In this document: positions 18,414-27,234 of the stretch, in pieces
How positions within the stretch are numbered: position 1 is the stretch's first letter
Layout of the letters: each line of letters begins with the position of its first letter
Source of the DNA: Methanovulcanius yangii
GTDB lineage: Archaea; Halobacteriota; Methanomicrobia; Methanomicrobiales; Methanomicrobiaceae
Direction: 5' to 3'
DNA: 64,000 nucleotides
NCBI RefSeq assembly: GCF_018687785.1
Contig: NZ_LTBL01000001.1
Location: 921,780 to 985,779 of the forward strand
The notes under the pieces: generated by a model
What the model was told of the DNA's origin: nothing
Databases searched by the model: none
The model's input: only the letters and a program-made list of their open reading frames with translations
Made by a program: the position numbers and the translations under genes

Positions 18414-18423
18414 GAGTGAAAGT

Positions 18424-18573
18424 ATGAATTCGTCATTGTATGAAGACTACAGTGGCCCCTACTGGGAAGATGTGATCATCAGAGGGTTACAAGACGTTTC
18501 CGAGTTATTGCAGTCAATCGATTGCCACTCTTATTCCGTACCCCGAAATTACGAAGAAATTTATCACCCTTAG
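18424..18573 (+). CDS. Small acidic protein of 49 residues between cdrS and ftsZ
   Basis: The ATG at 18424 is preceded by GGAGTGA five bases upstream, and the TAG at 18571-18573 is part of the ftsZ ribosome site (TAGGAGGT). This gives a three-gene chain of coupled translation. The protein is acidic and aromatic: [20 protein letters not shown], then an amphipathic helix ([12 protein letters not shown]) and a tyrosine-rich tail. I know no family. Its location suggests a role in division, but that is inference from context only. Confidence 0.65.
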   Translation: MNSSLYEDYSGPYWEDVIIRGLQDVSELLQSIDCHSYSVPRNYEEIYHP

Positions 18574-18583
18574 GAGGTTTTGG

Positions 18584-19741
18584 ATGCAGACCATTATCAA
18601 TGAAGCTTTAAGGCATTCCGAACAGGAACGTCAGATGCAGAAGGACGTCATCGGTGACGATGATTTCGTCGGACAGCCACGCATTGTCATTGTCGGGTGC
18701 GGAGGCGCCGGCAACAACACGATCAACCGCCTCTACCATATGAAGGTAAAGGGCGCAGAGACCATTGCCGTCAACACCGACAAGCAGCACCTCGAGATGA
18801 TCCAGGCAGACAAGCGGGTCCTCGTGGGCAAATCCCTGACGAAGGGACTCGGGGCAGGTGGATTCCCCGATGTCGGCAAGCGTGCAGCAGAGATGGCACG
18901 GACCACCCTCGAGGGACTCCTCGCTGACGCAGACCTTGTCTTCGTCACCGCAGGAATGGGCGGCGGAACGGGAACCGGCGTCGCGCCGGTCGTGGCACAG
19001 ATCGCCAAGGAACAGGGCGCAATCGTCGTCGGAATGGTCAGCTATCCGTTCCAGGTTGAGAAAGCCCGCCTCCTCAGGGCCGAGGAAGGTCTCGAGGCTC
19101 TCGCAAATGCCGCGGATTCCGTCATCGTGCTCGACAATAACCGCCTGATGAACTTCGTCCCCAACCTGCCCCTCGGTCAGGCATTCTCCGTCATGGACCA
19201 GCTCATCGCCGAGACCGTCAAGGGTATCTCCGAAACGATCACCGAACCGTCGCTCATCAACATTGACTACGCAGATGTCCGCGCCATCATGAGCAAGGGC
19301 GGCGTTGCAGTGATGCTCGTCGGAGAGAGTAAACAGCAGAACAAGGCAGAGAATGTCGTCCACGAATGTCTGAACCATCCCCTCCTCGACATCGACTATC
19401 GTGGCGCAACCGGCAGCCTGATCCACATCACCGGAGGAAGCGACCTTACACTCCTCGAGGCCGAAGAGATTGCAAGCTCCCTCACCTACGAACTCGACGC
19501 CCATGCCGATGTCATCTGGGGCGCACGGGTCAACAAGGAATTCGAGGGCAAGGTCCGTGTCATGGCAATCATGACCGGCGTCAAGAGCGCACAGATCCTC
19601 GGTCAGAGATATGAGGTATCCTCTGCCGCACCCGCATCCCGGCCCTCAGGCCACAGCTACGGCCACAATATGATGAGGAGTTCCGGACCCCAGTACGCCC
19701 AGGAAAAGACCAGCGGCGGACTCATCGATTTCATCAGGTAA
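18584..19741 (+). CDS. ftsZ: Cell division protein FtsZ
   Basis: FtsZ is the tubulin-like GTPase that forms the division ring. The GTP-binding signature GGGTGTG is at 126-132, with [12 protein letters not shown] at 39-49 and NTDK at 64-67. The T7-loop residues appear as [11 protein letters not shown]. The C-terminus ends in a flexible Ser/Pro/Gly linker and the conserved tail GGLIDFIR. Length 385 residues. GGAGGT stands seven bases before the ATG. Co-transcription with cdrS and the 49-residue ORF is likely. Confidence 0.97.
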   Translation: MQTIINEALRHSEQERQMQKDVIGDDDFVGQPRIVIVGCGGAGNNTINRLYHMKVKGAETIAVNTDKQHLEMIQADKRVLVGKSLTKGLGAGGFPDVGKRAAEMARTTLEGLLADADLVFVTAGMGGGTGTGVAPVVAQIAKEQGAIVVGMVSYPFQVEKARLLRAEEGLEALANAADSVIVLDNNRLMNFVPNLPLGQAFSVMDQLIAETVKGISETITEPSLINIDYADVRAIMSKGGVAVMLVGESKQQNKAENVVHECLNHPLLDIDYRGATGSLIHITGGSDLTLLEAEEIASSLTYELDAHADVIWGARVNKEFEGKVRVMAIMTGVKSAQILGQRYEVSSAAPASRPSGHSYGHNMMRSSGPQYAQEKTSGGLIDFIR

Positions 19742-20160
19742 CTCACCTGGCGCATCATCCATCGTCAATACACCATCATTCGCCAAAATCCCCTGAAGCA
19801 CAAAATCCCCCCAAATGTCCCCGCAGTACGCGGATACAACCCACCAATATTTTTCAGGGGCGGCCGGAATCACCGGCCATACAAATCCAACTACACCCCC
19901 CTTCTGTTCGAAACACTTATTGCCAGAAAAATAGCAATATTATAGAAATTACTGTGGAATCTTTGCGATCTACAGGAAGGCGCCCAGGAGGTGCCTGCAG
20001 TACAGGGGTTGAACAGAATGAACAGCATGATGAACATTCCCAGACTCGCCGGGTCGGGCAAGATCTCTTCTGCTTTGGTTATTTCACGCACTCCCTTCAA
20101 TGCCAGTATTCCTGTATATCCGCATGATAGGATTCCTATCCATTTTAGGATTGGTAAAGC
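19742..20160 (+). other. Intergenic region after ftsZ with a perfect stem-loop
   Basis: About 420 bp without a gene I would call. A perfect hairpin (GGCCGG-AATCA-CCGGCC) lies at 19862-19878 but has no T-run after it. A second, slightly imperfect hairpin (AGGCGCC ... GGTGCCT) is at 19977-19995. AT-rich sequence around 19930-19950 may hold the promoter of the coiled-coil gene, which would then have a long 5' leader. The minus strand has an open frame with two hydrophobic stretches across 19950-20160, without a plausible start. Confidence 0.4.
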
Positions 20161-21024
20161 ATGTTGAACGAATTGATCGACAAACGAAAAAAGATCCTCA
20201 CGGATTCTGAACAGCATAAAAACAAAAGAAATGAGCTCAATGCTCTTGCAAGCACCTTTGCACGCGAGAGAAACCAGCTCAACGGGCAGACCCGGGAATT
20301 TGTTGACGAGGCCCAGAAAAATAAAGACCTCCGGGACCAGTCCAATGCAGAAGTTCAGCGCCTGAAGGATGAACGCAATGACCTCAACGAGAAGGCAAAC
20401 GTGCTTTTCGAGGAAATTGACGCGTACAAAAAGGAACACGGCGCAATCAACAACGCCCGCGGCATCAAGGAACTCCAGAAACAGATCGAAAAGCTCGAGA
20501 TGGACCAGCAGACCCGTGTGATGAACACGGAGAAGGAGCGGGAACTCATCGAGAAGATCAAACAGCTCAAACTCCAGATCAAAGAGCAGGAAGAGGAGCT
20601 GGAGCAGAACAAGGAGATTCACACCAAGCTTCAGGAAGCACGTGAATTCCGCCGGGCAGCATCCGATCTTCATGCAAAGGTCACCGAGATGGCAGAACTT
20701 GCCCAGAAGCACCACGACCTCATGGTCGAGTGCTATCGCAAGGCAGACAAGTCACGCGAGGCCGCTGACGAGGGACACAGAAAATTCGTCGAGGCGCAGG
20801 AAGCCGCAGATGCGGAACACAACCAGTTCATCGCCTGCCAGAAGGAGCTTCGCGACTACGACAAGGTGATCGGCGGTCTGCGCAAGAAGGGGAAGAAGAC
20901 AAAGGTCAACAAAGAGCAGAAGGCGGTCAGGAAGGAAGCCGAGGAAGTTTTCCAGCAGTTCAGGGCCGGAGAAAAACTTACCACCGACGATATCCTTCTC
21001 CTGCAGCGTGCAAAACTCATATAA
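20161..21024 (+). CDS. Archaeal coiled-coil protein (COG1340-like)
   Basis: A 287-residue, highly charged protein that is almost wholly alpha-helical. Long heptad stretches run from about residue 5 to 235 (for example LKDERNDLNEKANVLFEEID and ELIEKIKQLKLQIKEQEEEL). A basic segment GLRKKGKKTKVNKEQK comes near 245, and the end (AGEKLTTDDILLLQRAKL) resembles a short recruitment motif. This is the pattern of the uncharacterised archaeal COG1340 proteins. It is 52 bp upstream of the DUF373 membrane protein gene on the same strand. Confidence 0.8.
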   Translation: MLNELIDKRKKILTDSEQHKNKRNELNALASTFARERNQLNGQTREFVDEAQKNKDLRDQSNAEVQRLKDERNDLNEKANVLFEEIDAYKKEHGAINNARGIKELQKQIEKLEMDQQTRVMNTEKERELIEKIKQLKLQIKEQEEELEQNKEIHTKLQEAREFRRAASDLHAKVTEMAELAQKHHDLMVECYRKADKSREAADEGHRKFVEAQEAADAEHNQFIACQKELRDYDKVIGGLRKKGKKTKVNKEQKAVRKEAEEVFQQFRAGEKLTTDDILLLQRAKLI

Positions 21025-21029
21025 ACTCA

Positions 21030-21037
21030 TTTTTTTT
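21030..21037 (+). terminator. T8 tract after the coiled-coil gene
   Basis: Eight consecutive T residues begin six bases after the stop of the coiled-coil gene, the kind of U-rich tract that ends transcription in archaea. The next gene has its own AT-rich upstream sequence. Confidence 0.5.
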
Positions 21038-21076
21038 CCATTTTCAGCAAATATTTATAGAATCGAATAGATTTCT

Positions 21077-22228
21077 ATGATAATGTCGTCAGAGCGGACT
21101 CTGATCCTGTGTGTCGACCGGGACGATGATATCGGTTTCAAGGCCGGAGTCCAGAGCCCTGTCGTCGGCAGAGAGGCTTGTCTGGACACCGCAAACAGAC
21201 TCGGCCTCGTCGATCCGGAAGACTCTGATGTGAATGCCATTTTTCAGGCGATCAAAACCTACGACGCGCTCAAGGCCCGTGGCGAGGATGTGTGTATCGC
21301 CGTCCTCGCAGGAAACCATTATGATCTCATCAATGGCGACCGAAAGATTGCCGAAGAACTCCGAAAGGTCGTCTGGGATCTTGAAGCCGGCGAGTGCATT
21401 CTGGTTACGGACGGTGCAGAGGACGAGTACATCCTGCCTGTCATCCAGTCGAAGATCTCCGTCGCAAGCGTGCAGCGGGTGATAGTCAAGCAGATGCCGA
21501 ACCTCGAAGGCACCTATTACATCATCAAGAAGATCCTTGAAGACCCGAAGTATGCACGATCAATCCTGATACCCATCGGCCTTGCGATGCTTCTCTACGC
21601 CATCGGCAGCCTTCTGGGCAATCCCCAGCTTGCAATATTCATCGTGGTTGGTGTCCTCGGGATTTACCTGCTCTTCAAGGGCCTCGGCCTTGACGAATAC
21701 CTCAATTACACCTTCCGCGCTCTCCAGGAGTCCTTTGTCGGAGGACGGTTCTCGTTCTTCTGCTACATCGGCGCCATTTTCCTCAGCATCCTGGGAATCA
21801 TCATGGGACTTGCAAGCTTTCTTGAGTGGTACACTCCCGATGCAGGCATTTTCTTCCAGATCTCCTCCTTCATCTTCGGCGCCATCGGCTACCTCACCTT
21901 TGCCGTCATCGTCGCCTTCACGGGGAAGATCATCGACGTATCCCAAAATGACCCCCACATCCTGGCAAGGATAGTAGTAATCCCATTCTATCTGACCGCG
22001 CTTGCGGTGATTGCCTACGGAGCGTCAGTCTACGTCATCTCCCTCGGGGGGACCTACGACTTTCCTATCGCCGGGCTGGACGGAGTACGCATTCTGATGC
22101 TTACGACCGGCATCGCGCTTGTGATCGCGTTTCTCGGGATGTATGTTCAGAAAGCCATCGGTAAGATGGAGAAATACGCCATCCAGCCGAAGAGCGAAAA
22201 AAAGAAAGGCCTCCGGACAAAGGGATAA
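21077..22228 (+). CDS. DUF373 family integral membrane protein
   Basis: A 383-residue protein. The N-terminal half (1-155) is soluble: TLILCVDRDDDIGFKAGVQSP, then a domain with CIAVLAGNHYD and ILVTDGAEDEYILPVIQSK. From about residue 160 there are six hydrophobic helices and a lysine-rich cytoplasmic tail (KSEKKKGLRTKG). This is the archaeal DUF373 family; function unknown, though the conserved acidic patches in the soluble part suggest nucleotide or metal binding. The start could also be the second ATG at 21083. Followed by a C/T-rich terminator. Confidence 0.87.
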   Translation: MIMSSERTLILCVDRDDDIGFKAGVQSPVVGREACLDTANRLGLVDPEDSDVNAIFQAIKTYDALKARGEDVCIAVLAGNHYDLINGDRKIAEELRKVVWDLEAGECILVTDGAEDEYILPVIQSKISVASVQRVIVKQMPNLEGTYYIIKKILEDPKYARSILIPIGLAMLLYAIGSLLGNPQLAIFIVVGVLGIYLLFKGLGLDEYLNYTFRALQESFVGGRFSFFCYIGAIFLSILGIIMGLASFLEWYTPDAGIFFQISSFIFGAIGYLTFAVIVAFTGKIIDVSQNDPHILARIVVIPFYLTALAVIAYGASVYVISLGGTYDFPIAGLDGVRILMLTTGIALVIAFLGMYVQKAIGKMEKYAIQPKSEKKKGLRTKG

Positions 22229-22240
22229 TCCTCAGCCATT

Positions 22241-22255
22241 TTCCCCCCTTTTTTT
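22241..22255 (+). terminator. Pyrimidine tract after DUF373 gene
   Basis: A C6 run followed by T7 lies about 12 bases after the DUF373 stop, consistent with an archaeal intrinsic terminator. The following 190 bp hold nothing I can name. Confidence 0.45.
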
Positions 22256-22444
22256 CAATTAATCCCTGCCCCCCTGCGGATCGAATTACCATACCGAAGA
22301 GACCGCACCACGGCGATCGGTTGTATCATTGCACCGGAACACCCCGCAGGACAGCCCGCATACCGCTGTGATGTAAGGAGAAAGACAATACCTGCGGAAC
22401 ATGACCTCCCCTCATGCACAGGCTGCTTTGAGAAAAAGAATTGA

Positions 22445-22905
22445 TTAGGTTATCGAACCGAAAAAGCCCATGCCGGGCAACGTATCCGTATTGGCGTAGG
22501 TGCGCGTCATCTGCGGGGAGATCACCGTAATCTCCGGCACCTCAATCCCAAAGGTGTGCTCGGGGAACCAGTACGTCCCCCCCCATAATTCTGTGCAGCC
22601 GCGGGGATGGAAAGAGTCGCATGACCCATGTCCAGCTTCTGGAACTTTGCTCCCTCAAAGCCTGAGATGACAAGGAGTTTTTTCTTGAGATCAGAGGTCC
22701 CGAGCAGATGCACGAGAATGACTATCCCACCGTCAATATCATAATCCAAGGCGATGGTGGCCTGTTCGTCATCAAGATTGATGGTGGCGGAATTCACCGT
22801 GATATAGCTGAACTGGTTCGGCGGAGCTGCCACGGCGGGCAGCGCCATTGCACCAAGAATGAGCACTACCGCAAGAATAGCTCCATATTTCATAGTATTA
22901 CTCAT
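22445..22905 (-). pseudogene. Secreted small protein gene interrupted by a frameshift at a G8 tract
   Basis: From 22905 (or ATG 22893) the frame encodes a signal peptide (MKYGAILAVVLILGAMALPA) and a beta-rich domain ending in AAQNYGG. On the coding strand a run of eight G (22577-22584) follows. Beyond it the coding-like frame is a different one: TYWFPEHTFGIEVPEITVIS and on to GFFGSIT with a TAA at 22445. Reading straight through instead gives a low-complexity tail ending at 22522. One extra G or two fewer would restore a protein of about 150 residues. It may be a sequencing error, a true mutation or a phase-variable tract. Family unknown. Confidence 0.65.
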
Positions 22906-22980
22906 TGAATGAAAAAAAATAAATCCTTTATGGTCGTGCCATCGGATGCGTCCCCACACACATCCGCGGCAATTCCATTG

Positions 22981-23259
22981 TTACAGGTTGTTGTGTGACA
23001 GGAGAATTTCAATACTGGAGACATTGGTCTGACCGCTTTCAGTATCAATGATCTCCGTAGATGTAACGATCTCCTTCTTCGCAACATCCTCGAGGAACCT
23101 GTTCAGAGCAATCTCAGCGGTATCTACTGCACGAGAAATCGCTTTTCCCCTTGCTTTGATCGAAACCTCCTCTGCACCATTGTTAAACTGGGTGACAACT
23201 GCAAGAACGTAGTTCATGACTGGCTTGTTGCCGACGAAAACTGTGTTGTCTTTAATCAT
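22981..23259 (-). CDS. albA: Chromatin protein Alba
   Basis: Alba is a small dimeric DNA- and RNA-binding protein. The family opening [20 protein letters not shown] contains the lysine in GNKPV that contacts [23 protein letters not shown] is the second signature. Length 92 residues. The ATG at 23259 was chosen because GGAGAGGTGA lies just upstream; a GTG three codons earlier is too close to it. It follows asd by 15 bp. Confidence 0.96.
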   Translation of the reverse strand: MIKDNTVFVGNKPVMNYVLAVVTQFNNGAEEVSIKARGKAISRAVDTAEIALNRFLEDVAKKEIVTSTEIIDTESGQTNVSSIEILLSHNNL

Positions 23260-23274
23260 TGTGTTCACCTCTCC

Positions 23275-24291
23275 TCATAGATACTTCTTCGATGCAATGA
23301 GTTCAGCATTCAGCACAGATGCTCCGGCCGCACCGCGGATGGTGTTGTGCCCCATCGCGACGTATCGAAGGCCCTCACGGACCCTCCCGACCGAGACGGT
23401 CATGCCGTCGCCACGGTTTCGGTCAAGCCGGGGCTGCGGGCGGTTCTCGGCGTCCAGATAGAGGACGGAGTGTGCAGGCTGATGCGGCAGTCCGGAGAAG
23501 GGAGCGCAGTAGGAAGAAAAGGCAGCAATGACCTCGTCGACCGTAGCGTCGATATCCGCCCAGATTGCCATGGTGTGCCCGTCGATGACCGGCACACGGT
23601 TACAGCTTGCACTGACTGTGAAGGATGCCGGAACTATCTCGGCACCATCAAACGAACCCATGATCTTCAGTGGCTCACTCTCCATCTTCTCCTCTTCGGA
23701 TCCGATGAACGGCACAACATTTTCGTAAATCGACATCGCCGCAATGCCTTCAAAGCCCGCCCCGGAGATTGCCTGCATGGTTGCAACCTTCACATCACGA
23801 AGCCCCATACTGCGTATGGGTTCGAGTGACATGCACAGGACAATCGTAGAACAGTTCGGATTTGCAACGATGAACCCGTCTTTTCCTGCATCCCTCTGGA
23901 CATCAATCAGACCGAGATGATCGTGATTTACTTCGGGAATGACGAGAGGAACATCCGGGTCCATTCGATGAGATGAAGCATTTGAACAGACACCGACACC
24001 GGCCTGTGCCGCGGCGCTCTCGATCTCCCCCGCTATGTTTGCCGGAAGGGCCGAGAATACCAGGTCCAGGTCTTTGATGCTTTCAACCGTTGTCGGTCGG
24101 ACGACGAGCTCTCCCGTCTCCTCAGGGAAGGGCACATCCAGACGCCAGTTGACGACATCCTTATACTTCTTTCCCGCACTCCGCTCCGAAGCGGTCAGCG
24201 TGGTAAGATTGAACCACGGATGACCAGCAAGAAGCTGTACAAAGCGTTGTCCAACTGCACCCGTAGCTCCGAGCACACCTACATTGATCAT
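23275..24291 (-). CDS. asd: Aspartate-semialdehyde dehydrogenase
   Basis: Asd reduces aspartyl phosphate to aspartate semialdehyde, the branch point to lysine, threonine and methionine. The NADP-binding motif GATGAVGQRF is at the N-terminus and the catalytic cysteine is C147 in NPNCST. The late histidine is in SCNRVPVIDGHT. 338 residues, with the archaeal/fungal-type sequence. It belongs to the run ThiN-S17e-dapA-dapB-ferredoxin-asd-alba on one strand. Confidence 0.96.
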   Translation of the reverse strand: MINVGVLGATGAVGQRFVQLLAGHPWFNLTTLTASERSAGKKYKDVVNWRLDVPFPEETGELVVRPTTVESIKDLDLVFSALPANIAGEIESAAAQAGVGVCSNASSHRMDPDVPLVIPEVNHDHLGLIDVQRDAGKDGFIVANPNCSTIVLCMSLEPIRSMGLRDVKVATMQAISGAGFEGIAAMSIYENVVPFIGSEEEKMESEPLKIMGSFDGAEIVPASFTVSASCNRVPVIDGHTMAIWADIDATVDEVIAAFSSYCAPFSGLPHQPAHSVLYLDAENRPQPRLDRNRGDGMTVSVGRVREGLRYVAMGHNTIRGAAGASVLNAELIASKKYL

Positions 24292-24334
24292 AGATGCTTT
24301 CTATTACCTCAAAAGGGATTATAAAAGATTTGGT

Positions 24335-24508
24335 TTATTCCATCCGGATTGCTTCAGCCGGACATTCGTCAACACAGGACTCACAGTCAACACACAGGTC
24401 AGCATCGACAACAGCAATACCATCATCCATCTCAATTGCAGCGGCGGGGCATACGTCGACACACGTTTCGCACCCGGTACATTTGTCTTTGTCTACAACA
24501 GCTACCAT
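24335..24508 (-). CDS. 2[4Fe-4S] ferredoxin
   Basis: A 57-residue electron carrier. Two cluster motifs are plain: CTGCETCVDVCP and CVDCESCVDECP, each C-x2-C-x2-C-x3-C-P. Start MVAVVDKDK at 24508, stop TAA at 24335. It sits between dapB and asd on the same strand. Its partner enzyme cannot be told from the sequence; placement in a lysine-synthesis operon may be incidental. Confidence 0.95.
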   Translation of the reverse strand: MVAVVDKDKCTGCETCVDVCPAAAIEMDDGIAVVDADLCVDCESCVDECPAEAIRME

Positions 24509-24571
24509 TTGTAACCTCTCTAATTTGATTAGAAGAGTGTAAAAAAATAGGTTTCGATTGGTTCTACCGGA

Positions 24572-25330
24572 TCAGAGAGACAGAACGTCGTCCATCGAAT
24601 AGATGCCCGGTGCTTTGCCCCCGACATATTGTGCGGCACGAATGACGCCATGGGCAAAGACTGCGCGATCATAGGCGCGGTGGGAGAGCTCTATTGTCTC
24701 GTGGTTGGCTGCAAAGAGAACAGTGTGATCCCCGACGATATCCCCGCCACGGACCACATGTACCCCAATTTCATCGGCACGTTCGGTGATGCCTTCCCTG
24801 CCGTAGAGTTTCTCACGGACTCCTGCCTCTTCCTCAATGATATTGAGGATCGTCTTTGCCGTTCCCGACGGGGCATCCTTCTTGTACCGGTGGTGCGCCT
24901 CGATGACCTCAATATCGTAATCGCCAAGCCGCCGTGCGGCCTCACGAACGAGCTTCCAGAAGATGTTCATCCCTACACTGAAGTTACTGGAGATGACCGC
25001 CGGCACCGAGCCTTCGATTGCGGCAGTTACCTCCTCCATCTGCGCCGGGGAAAACCCGGTGGTCCCGACGACGAGAGCAACACCATGCCGGGTTGCGGCA
25101 CGGATGTTCTCCACAGCAGCTGAGGCGATGGTGAAATCGATCATTACATCCGGCTGAACCCGCTCCAGAAAGGCATCGATCTCCGCAGCCGTGACAACCG
25201 GTTTTCCGAAGCTTTCGCCGCCCTTGATGTCGACCCCGCCGACAAACTCCAACCCATCCGCATCCTGCAGAAGACCGGCGATGGTCGTTCCCATGCGACC
25301 GAGGGCACCGCAGATAACCACCTTAGTCAT
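24572..25330 (-). CDS. dapB: 4-Hydroxy-tetrahydrodipicolinate reductase
   Basis: DapB reduces the DapA product with NAD(P)H on the diaminopimelate route to lysine. The nucleotide motif GALGRMG is at 8-14, VVGTTGFS in the middle, and the active-site block EAHHRYKKDAPSGTA after that. 252 residues. It overlaps the dapA end by 8 bp. Confidence 0.96.
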   Translation of the reverse strand: MTKVVICGALGRMGTTIAGLLQDADGLEFVGGVDIKGGESFGKPVVTAAEIDAFLERVQPDVMIDFTIASAAVENIRAATRHGVALVVGTTGFSPAQMEEVTAAIEGSVPAVISSNFSVGMNIFWKLVREAARRLGDYDIEVIEAHHRYKKDAPSGTAKTILNIIEEEAGVREKLYGREGITERADEIGVHVVRGGDIVGDHTVLFAANHETIELSHRAYDRAVFAHGVIRAAQYVGGKAPGIYSMDDVLSL

Positions 25331-26198
25331 AGCGGGAGAGCACCTCCTTCAGGAGGGCCGTCTTCTCTGCATCGAGATCATCCAGAGGCAGGCGAACCGG
25401 ACCTGCCGCCATACCGCATAGACCGACCGCCTTTTTGATGGGGATGGGGTTCGTGTCGATGAAGAGCGCCCGGAAGAGAGGCGAGAGAGCATAGTGGATG
25501 TCGCGAGCGGTCTCAAGGTCGCCCCGCAAGAATGCCTCCACCATCGCCACCATCTTAGCGGGCTGAATGTTTGCAGTCACCGCAATCGCTCCCGACCCAC
25601 CGAGAGCCATCACCGGCAGGGTCATGGCGTCATCGCCGGAAAGGACGGTAAATTCTTCATCCCGCGTCCCTTCGATGATCCGGGAAATCTGGGTGATGTC
25701 ACCGCTTGCCTCCTTCACCCCGACGATATTCGGATGCTCCGCCAGTTCGCAGATAATGTCAGGAGTCAGGTTCTGCCCTGTACGGGAGGGCACGTTGTAT
25801 ACGATAACCGGAACGCCGATATCGGCGAGCTGGGTGTAATGCTTGATGAGCCCCGAACGGTTCGGCTTGTTGTAATAGGGAGAAAGGACCAGAACTCCGT
25901 CCGCGCCCTGATCGTATGCCGAGCGGGTGAAGCGCAGTGCCTCGGCCGTGTTATTGGACCCCGTCCCGGCAATCACCGGGACCCGGCCCCCCACCGCATC
26001 AATCGTTGCACCGATGACAATCTCATGCTCCTCGAATGTCAGAGTCGCAGACTCACCGGTGGACCCACAGGGAACAACGCCGTGCACCCCGTTTTCAATA
26101 AGAAACTCAATATTTGTACGAAGACCGTCGAGGTTTAATCCCCGATCTGGCGTTTCATTAAAAGGAGTAATTAGTGCCGGAAAAATACCCTCAAACAT
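25323..26198 (-). CDS. dapA: 4-Hydroxy-tetrahydrodipicolinate synthase
   Basis: DapA condenses pyruvate with aspartate semialdehyde. The Schiff-base lysine is K162 in VGVKEASGD; Y134 in YNVPSRTG and the GSTGES loop near 45-50 are in place. 291 residues, normal length. It starts 8 bp after the ribosomal S17e gene and overlaps dapB, so lysine synthesis is tied to a ribosomal-protein transcript. Confidence 0.96.
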   Translation of the reverse strand: MFEGIFPALITPFNETPDRGLNLDGLRTNIEFLIENGVHGVVPCGSTGESATLTFEEHEIVIGATIDAVGGRVPVIAGTGSNNTAEALRFTRSAYDQGADGVLVLSPYYNKPNRSGLIKHYTQLADIGVPVIVYNVPSRTGQNLTPDIICELAEHPNIVGVKEASGDITQISRIIEGTRDEEFTVLSGDDAMTLPVMALGGSGAIAVTANIQPAKMVAMVEAFLRGDLETARDIHYALSPLFRALFIDTNPIPIKKAVGLCGMAAGPVRLPLDDLDAEKTALLKEVLSRYD

Positions 26199-26205
26199 GA
26201 GGATT

Positions 26206-26397
26206 TTATATATTCTTTCTCCTATTTACCTTTCGTGTGACACTTCCGGCTACACGGTTCCGAACACGCTTGCTCTCGATAACCGTTACCTCTGAGACAA
26301 CTCTCTTGTTCTCTTCAAAGTCGTTCGTAAACCGGTTTCCGTGCTTGGCCAGAAGCTCCTGGCTGAGTGCCTTGATATACGTTGGTTTGATTCCCAT
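26206..26397 (-). CDS. rps17e: Ribosomal protein S17e (eS17)
   Basis: A 63-residue basic small-subunit protein found in archaea and eukaryotes. The sequence MGIKPTYIKALSQELLAKHG and the segment FEENKRVV are characteristic. Upstream lies the ThiN-domain gene (11 bp gap) and downstream dapA (7 bp gap). Confidence 0.95.
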   Translation of the reverse strand: MGIKPTYIKALSQELLAKHGNRFTNDFEENKRVVSEVTVIESKRVRNRVAGSVTRKVNRRKNI

Positions 26398-26408
26398 GTT
26401 CTCTTCCC

Positions 26409-26960
26409 TTATTCGTTGGTATCTATAATGCGCTGTGAGAGCATAAGAATATTATGAACAACGACTTCCGGATCTTCGCCCAGAATCCGGATCATCGGCT
26501 CTTTTCCCACCGCACCCCTGTCATAAATCACATCGGGGACCTCATCCGTACAGCACTGCTCCACGCCCCAGTCCATCGTCCGGGTGCCCGGCGGTTCGCT
26601 CGTCCGGTCGAAGGAGCAGATATCAAACTTCATGTCCTCCGCAATAGCGACTGCCCCCTCCGAAAACCGGATATTTGCCGCAGACCTGATCTCCGGGTCG
26701 TGCCGCAGAGCGGTCAGGACGACGCGTGCGACATGACTGCTTGCACCGAAGGCGACCTCCCCGACAGCGTGTGGATGTCCTCTCAGCCGCACAATCCTCC
26801 CTTCGACTCCTGCAACATCAGCGGAATCGGTGGCATTGGGAAGAGCAAAGACAATATTCAGACCCACTTCGGGGACCAGTGACACGTCCATCGAGGAACA
26901 AATAGTCCTGACGGCATTCTCCAGATCATGGAGAACTGCCGCCCTTTCTTCCGCGCTCAT
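26409..26960 (-). CDS. Stand-alone ThiN (thiamine-phosphate synthase) domain protein
   Basis: A 183-residue protein matching the ThiN domain, which in archaea is often fused to ThiD or to a helix-turn-helix regulator and joins the pyrimidine and thiazole halves of thiamine. Family traits seen: VPEVGLNIVFALPNA, GEVAFGASSHVARVVLTAL, SAANIRFSE and DWGVEQC, then DVIYDRGAVGKEPMIRILG. Here no ThiD part is attached. A regulatory role, as in other separate ThiN proteins, cannot be excluded. Confidence 0.78.
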   Translation of the reverse strand: MSAEERAAVLHDLENAVRTICSSMDVSLVPEVGLNIVFALPNATDSADVAGVEGRIVRLRGHPHAVGEVAFGASSHVARVVLTALRHDPEIRSAANIRFSEGAVAIAEDMKFDICSFDRTSEPPGTRTMDWGVEQCCTDEVPDVIYDRGAVGKEPMIRILGEDPEVVVHNILMLSQRIIDTNE

Positions 26961-27051
26961 GATACCCCTACCTCTGCCTCTGAGATAATAAGAACTGCGC
27001 GGACAGCAGGACAGGGAATGGATAGTAATTTAGCCACCGGAATGCATAATA

Positions 27052-27234
27052 ATGCTCATGAACGTGGCAGCATACGATATTGCAACAGCCGTAGCAAGCA
27101 TCATCGTTTTTATTGTGGCGGTTCTGGCACTCCCGGCTGTCATGCCGGCGGCGTATGCCTACCTCACAGCAATAGTGATATTCATCATCAGCATGGGTGC
27201 AGGCGGCTACTTCATTGGGCAGCAGATTCGGTAG
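27052..27234 (+). CDS. Small two-helix membrane protein
   Basis: A 60-residue ORF with two hydrophobic helices (ATAVASIIVFIVAVLALPAV and AYLTAIVIFIISMGAGGYFI) and a short basic end (GQQIR). It has a TATA-like stretch (TAGTAATTTAG) about 25 bp upstream, so it may be leaderless. Its last 23 bp overlap the 3' end of priL on the other strand. No family recognised; coding is supported by the coherent membrane pattern and its otherwise empty locus. Confidence 0.5.
   Translation: MLMNVAAYDIATAVASIIVFIVAVLALPAVMPAAYAYLTAIVIFIISMGAGGYFIGQQIR

Noticed and set aside
19862-19878. Perfect GGCCGG-loop-CCGGCC hairpin as the ftsZ terminator
   Set aside because: It is 120 bp past the stop and lacks a T-run, which archaeal termination normally needs; noted only as a stem-loop.
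19891-20160. Minus-strand open frame with hydrophobic segments (LKWIGILSCGYTGIL, LGMFIMLFILFN) in the gap after ftsZ
   Set aside because: It has no good start near the segment, and the rest of the frame is antisense to the coiled-coil gene. It may be a decayed remnant but cannot be supported as a gene.
20018-20167. Plus-strand 49-residue ORF ending inside the start of the coiled-coil gene
   Set aside because: The peptide has no coding look, no clear ribosome site, and competes with the minus-strand frame; probably chance.
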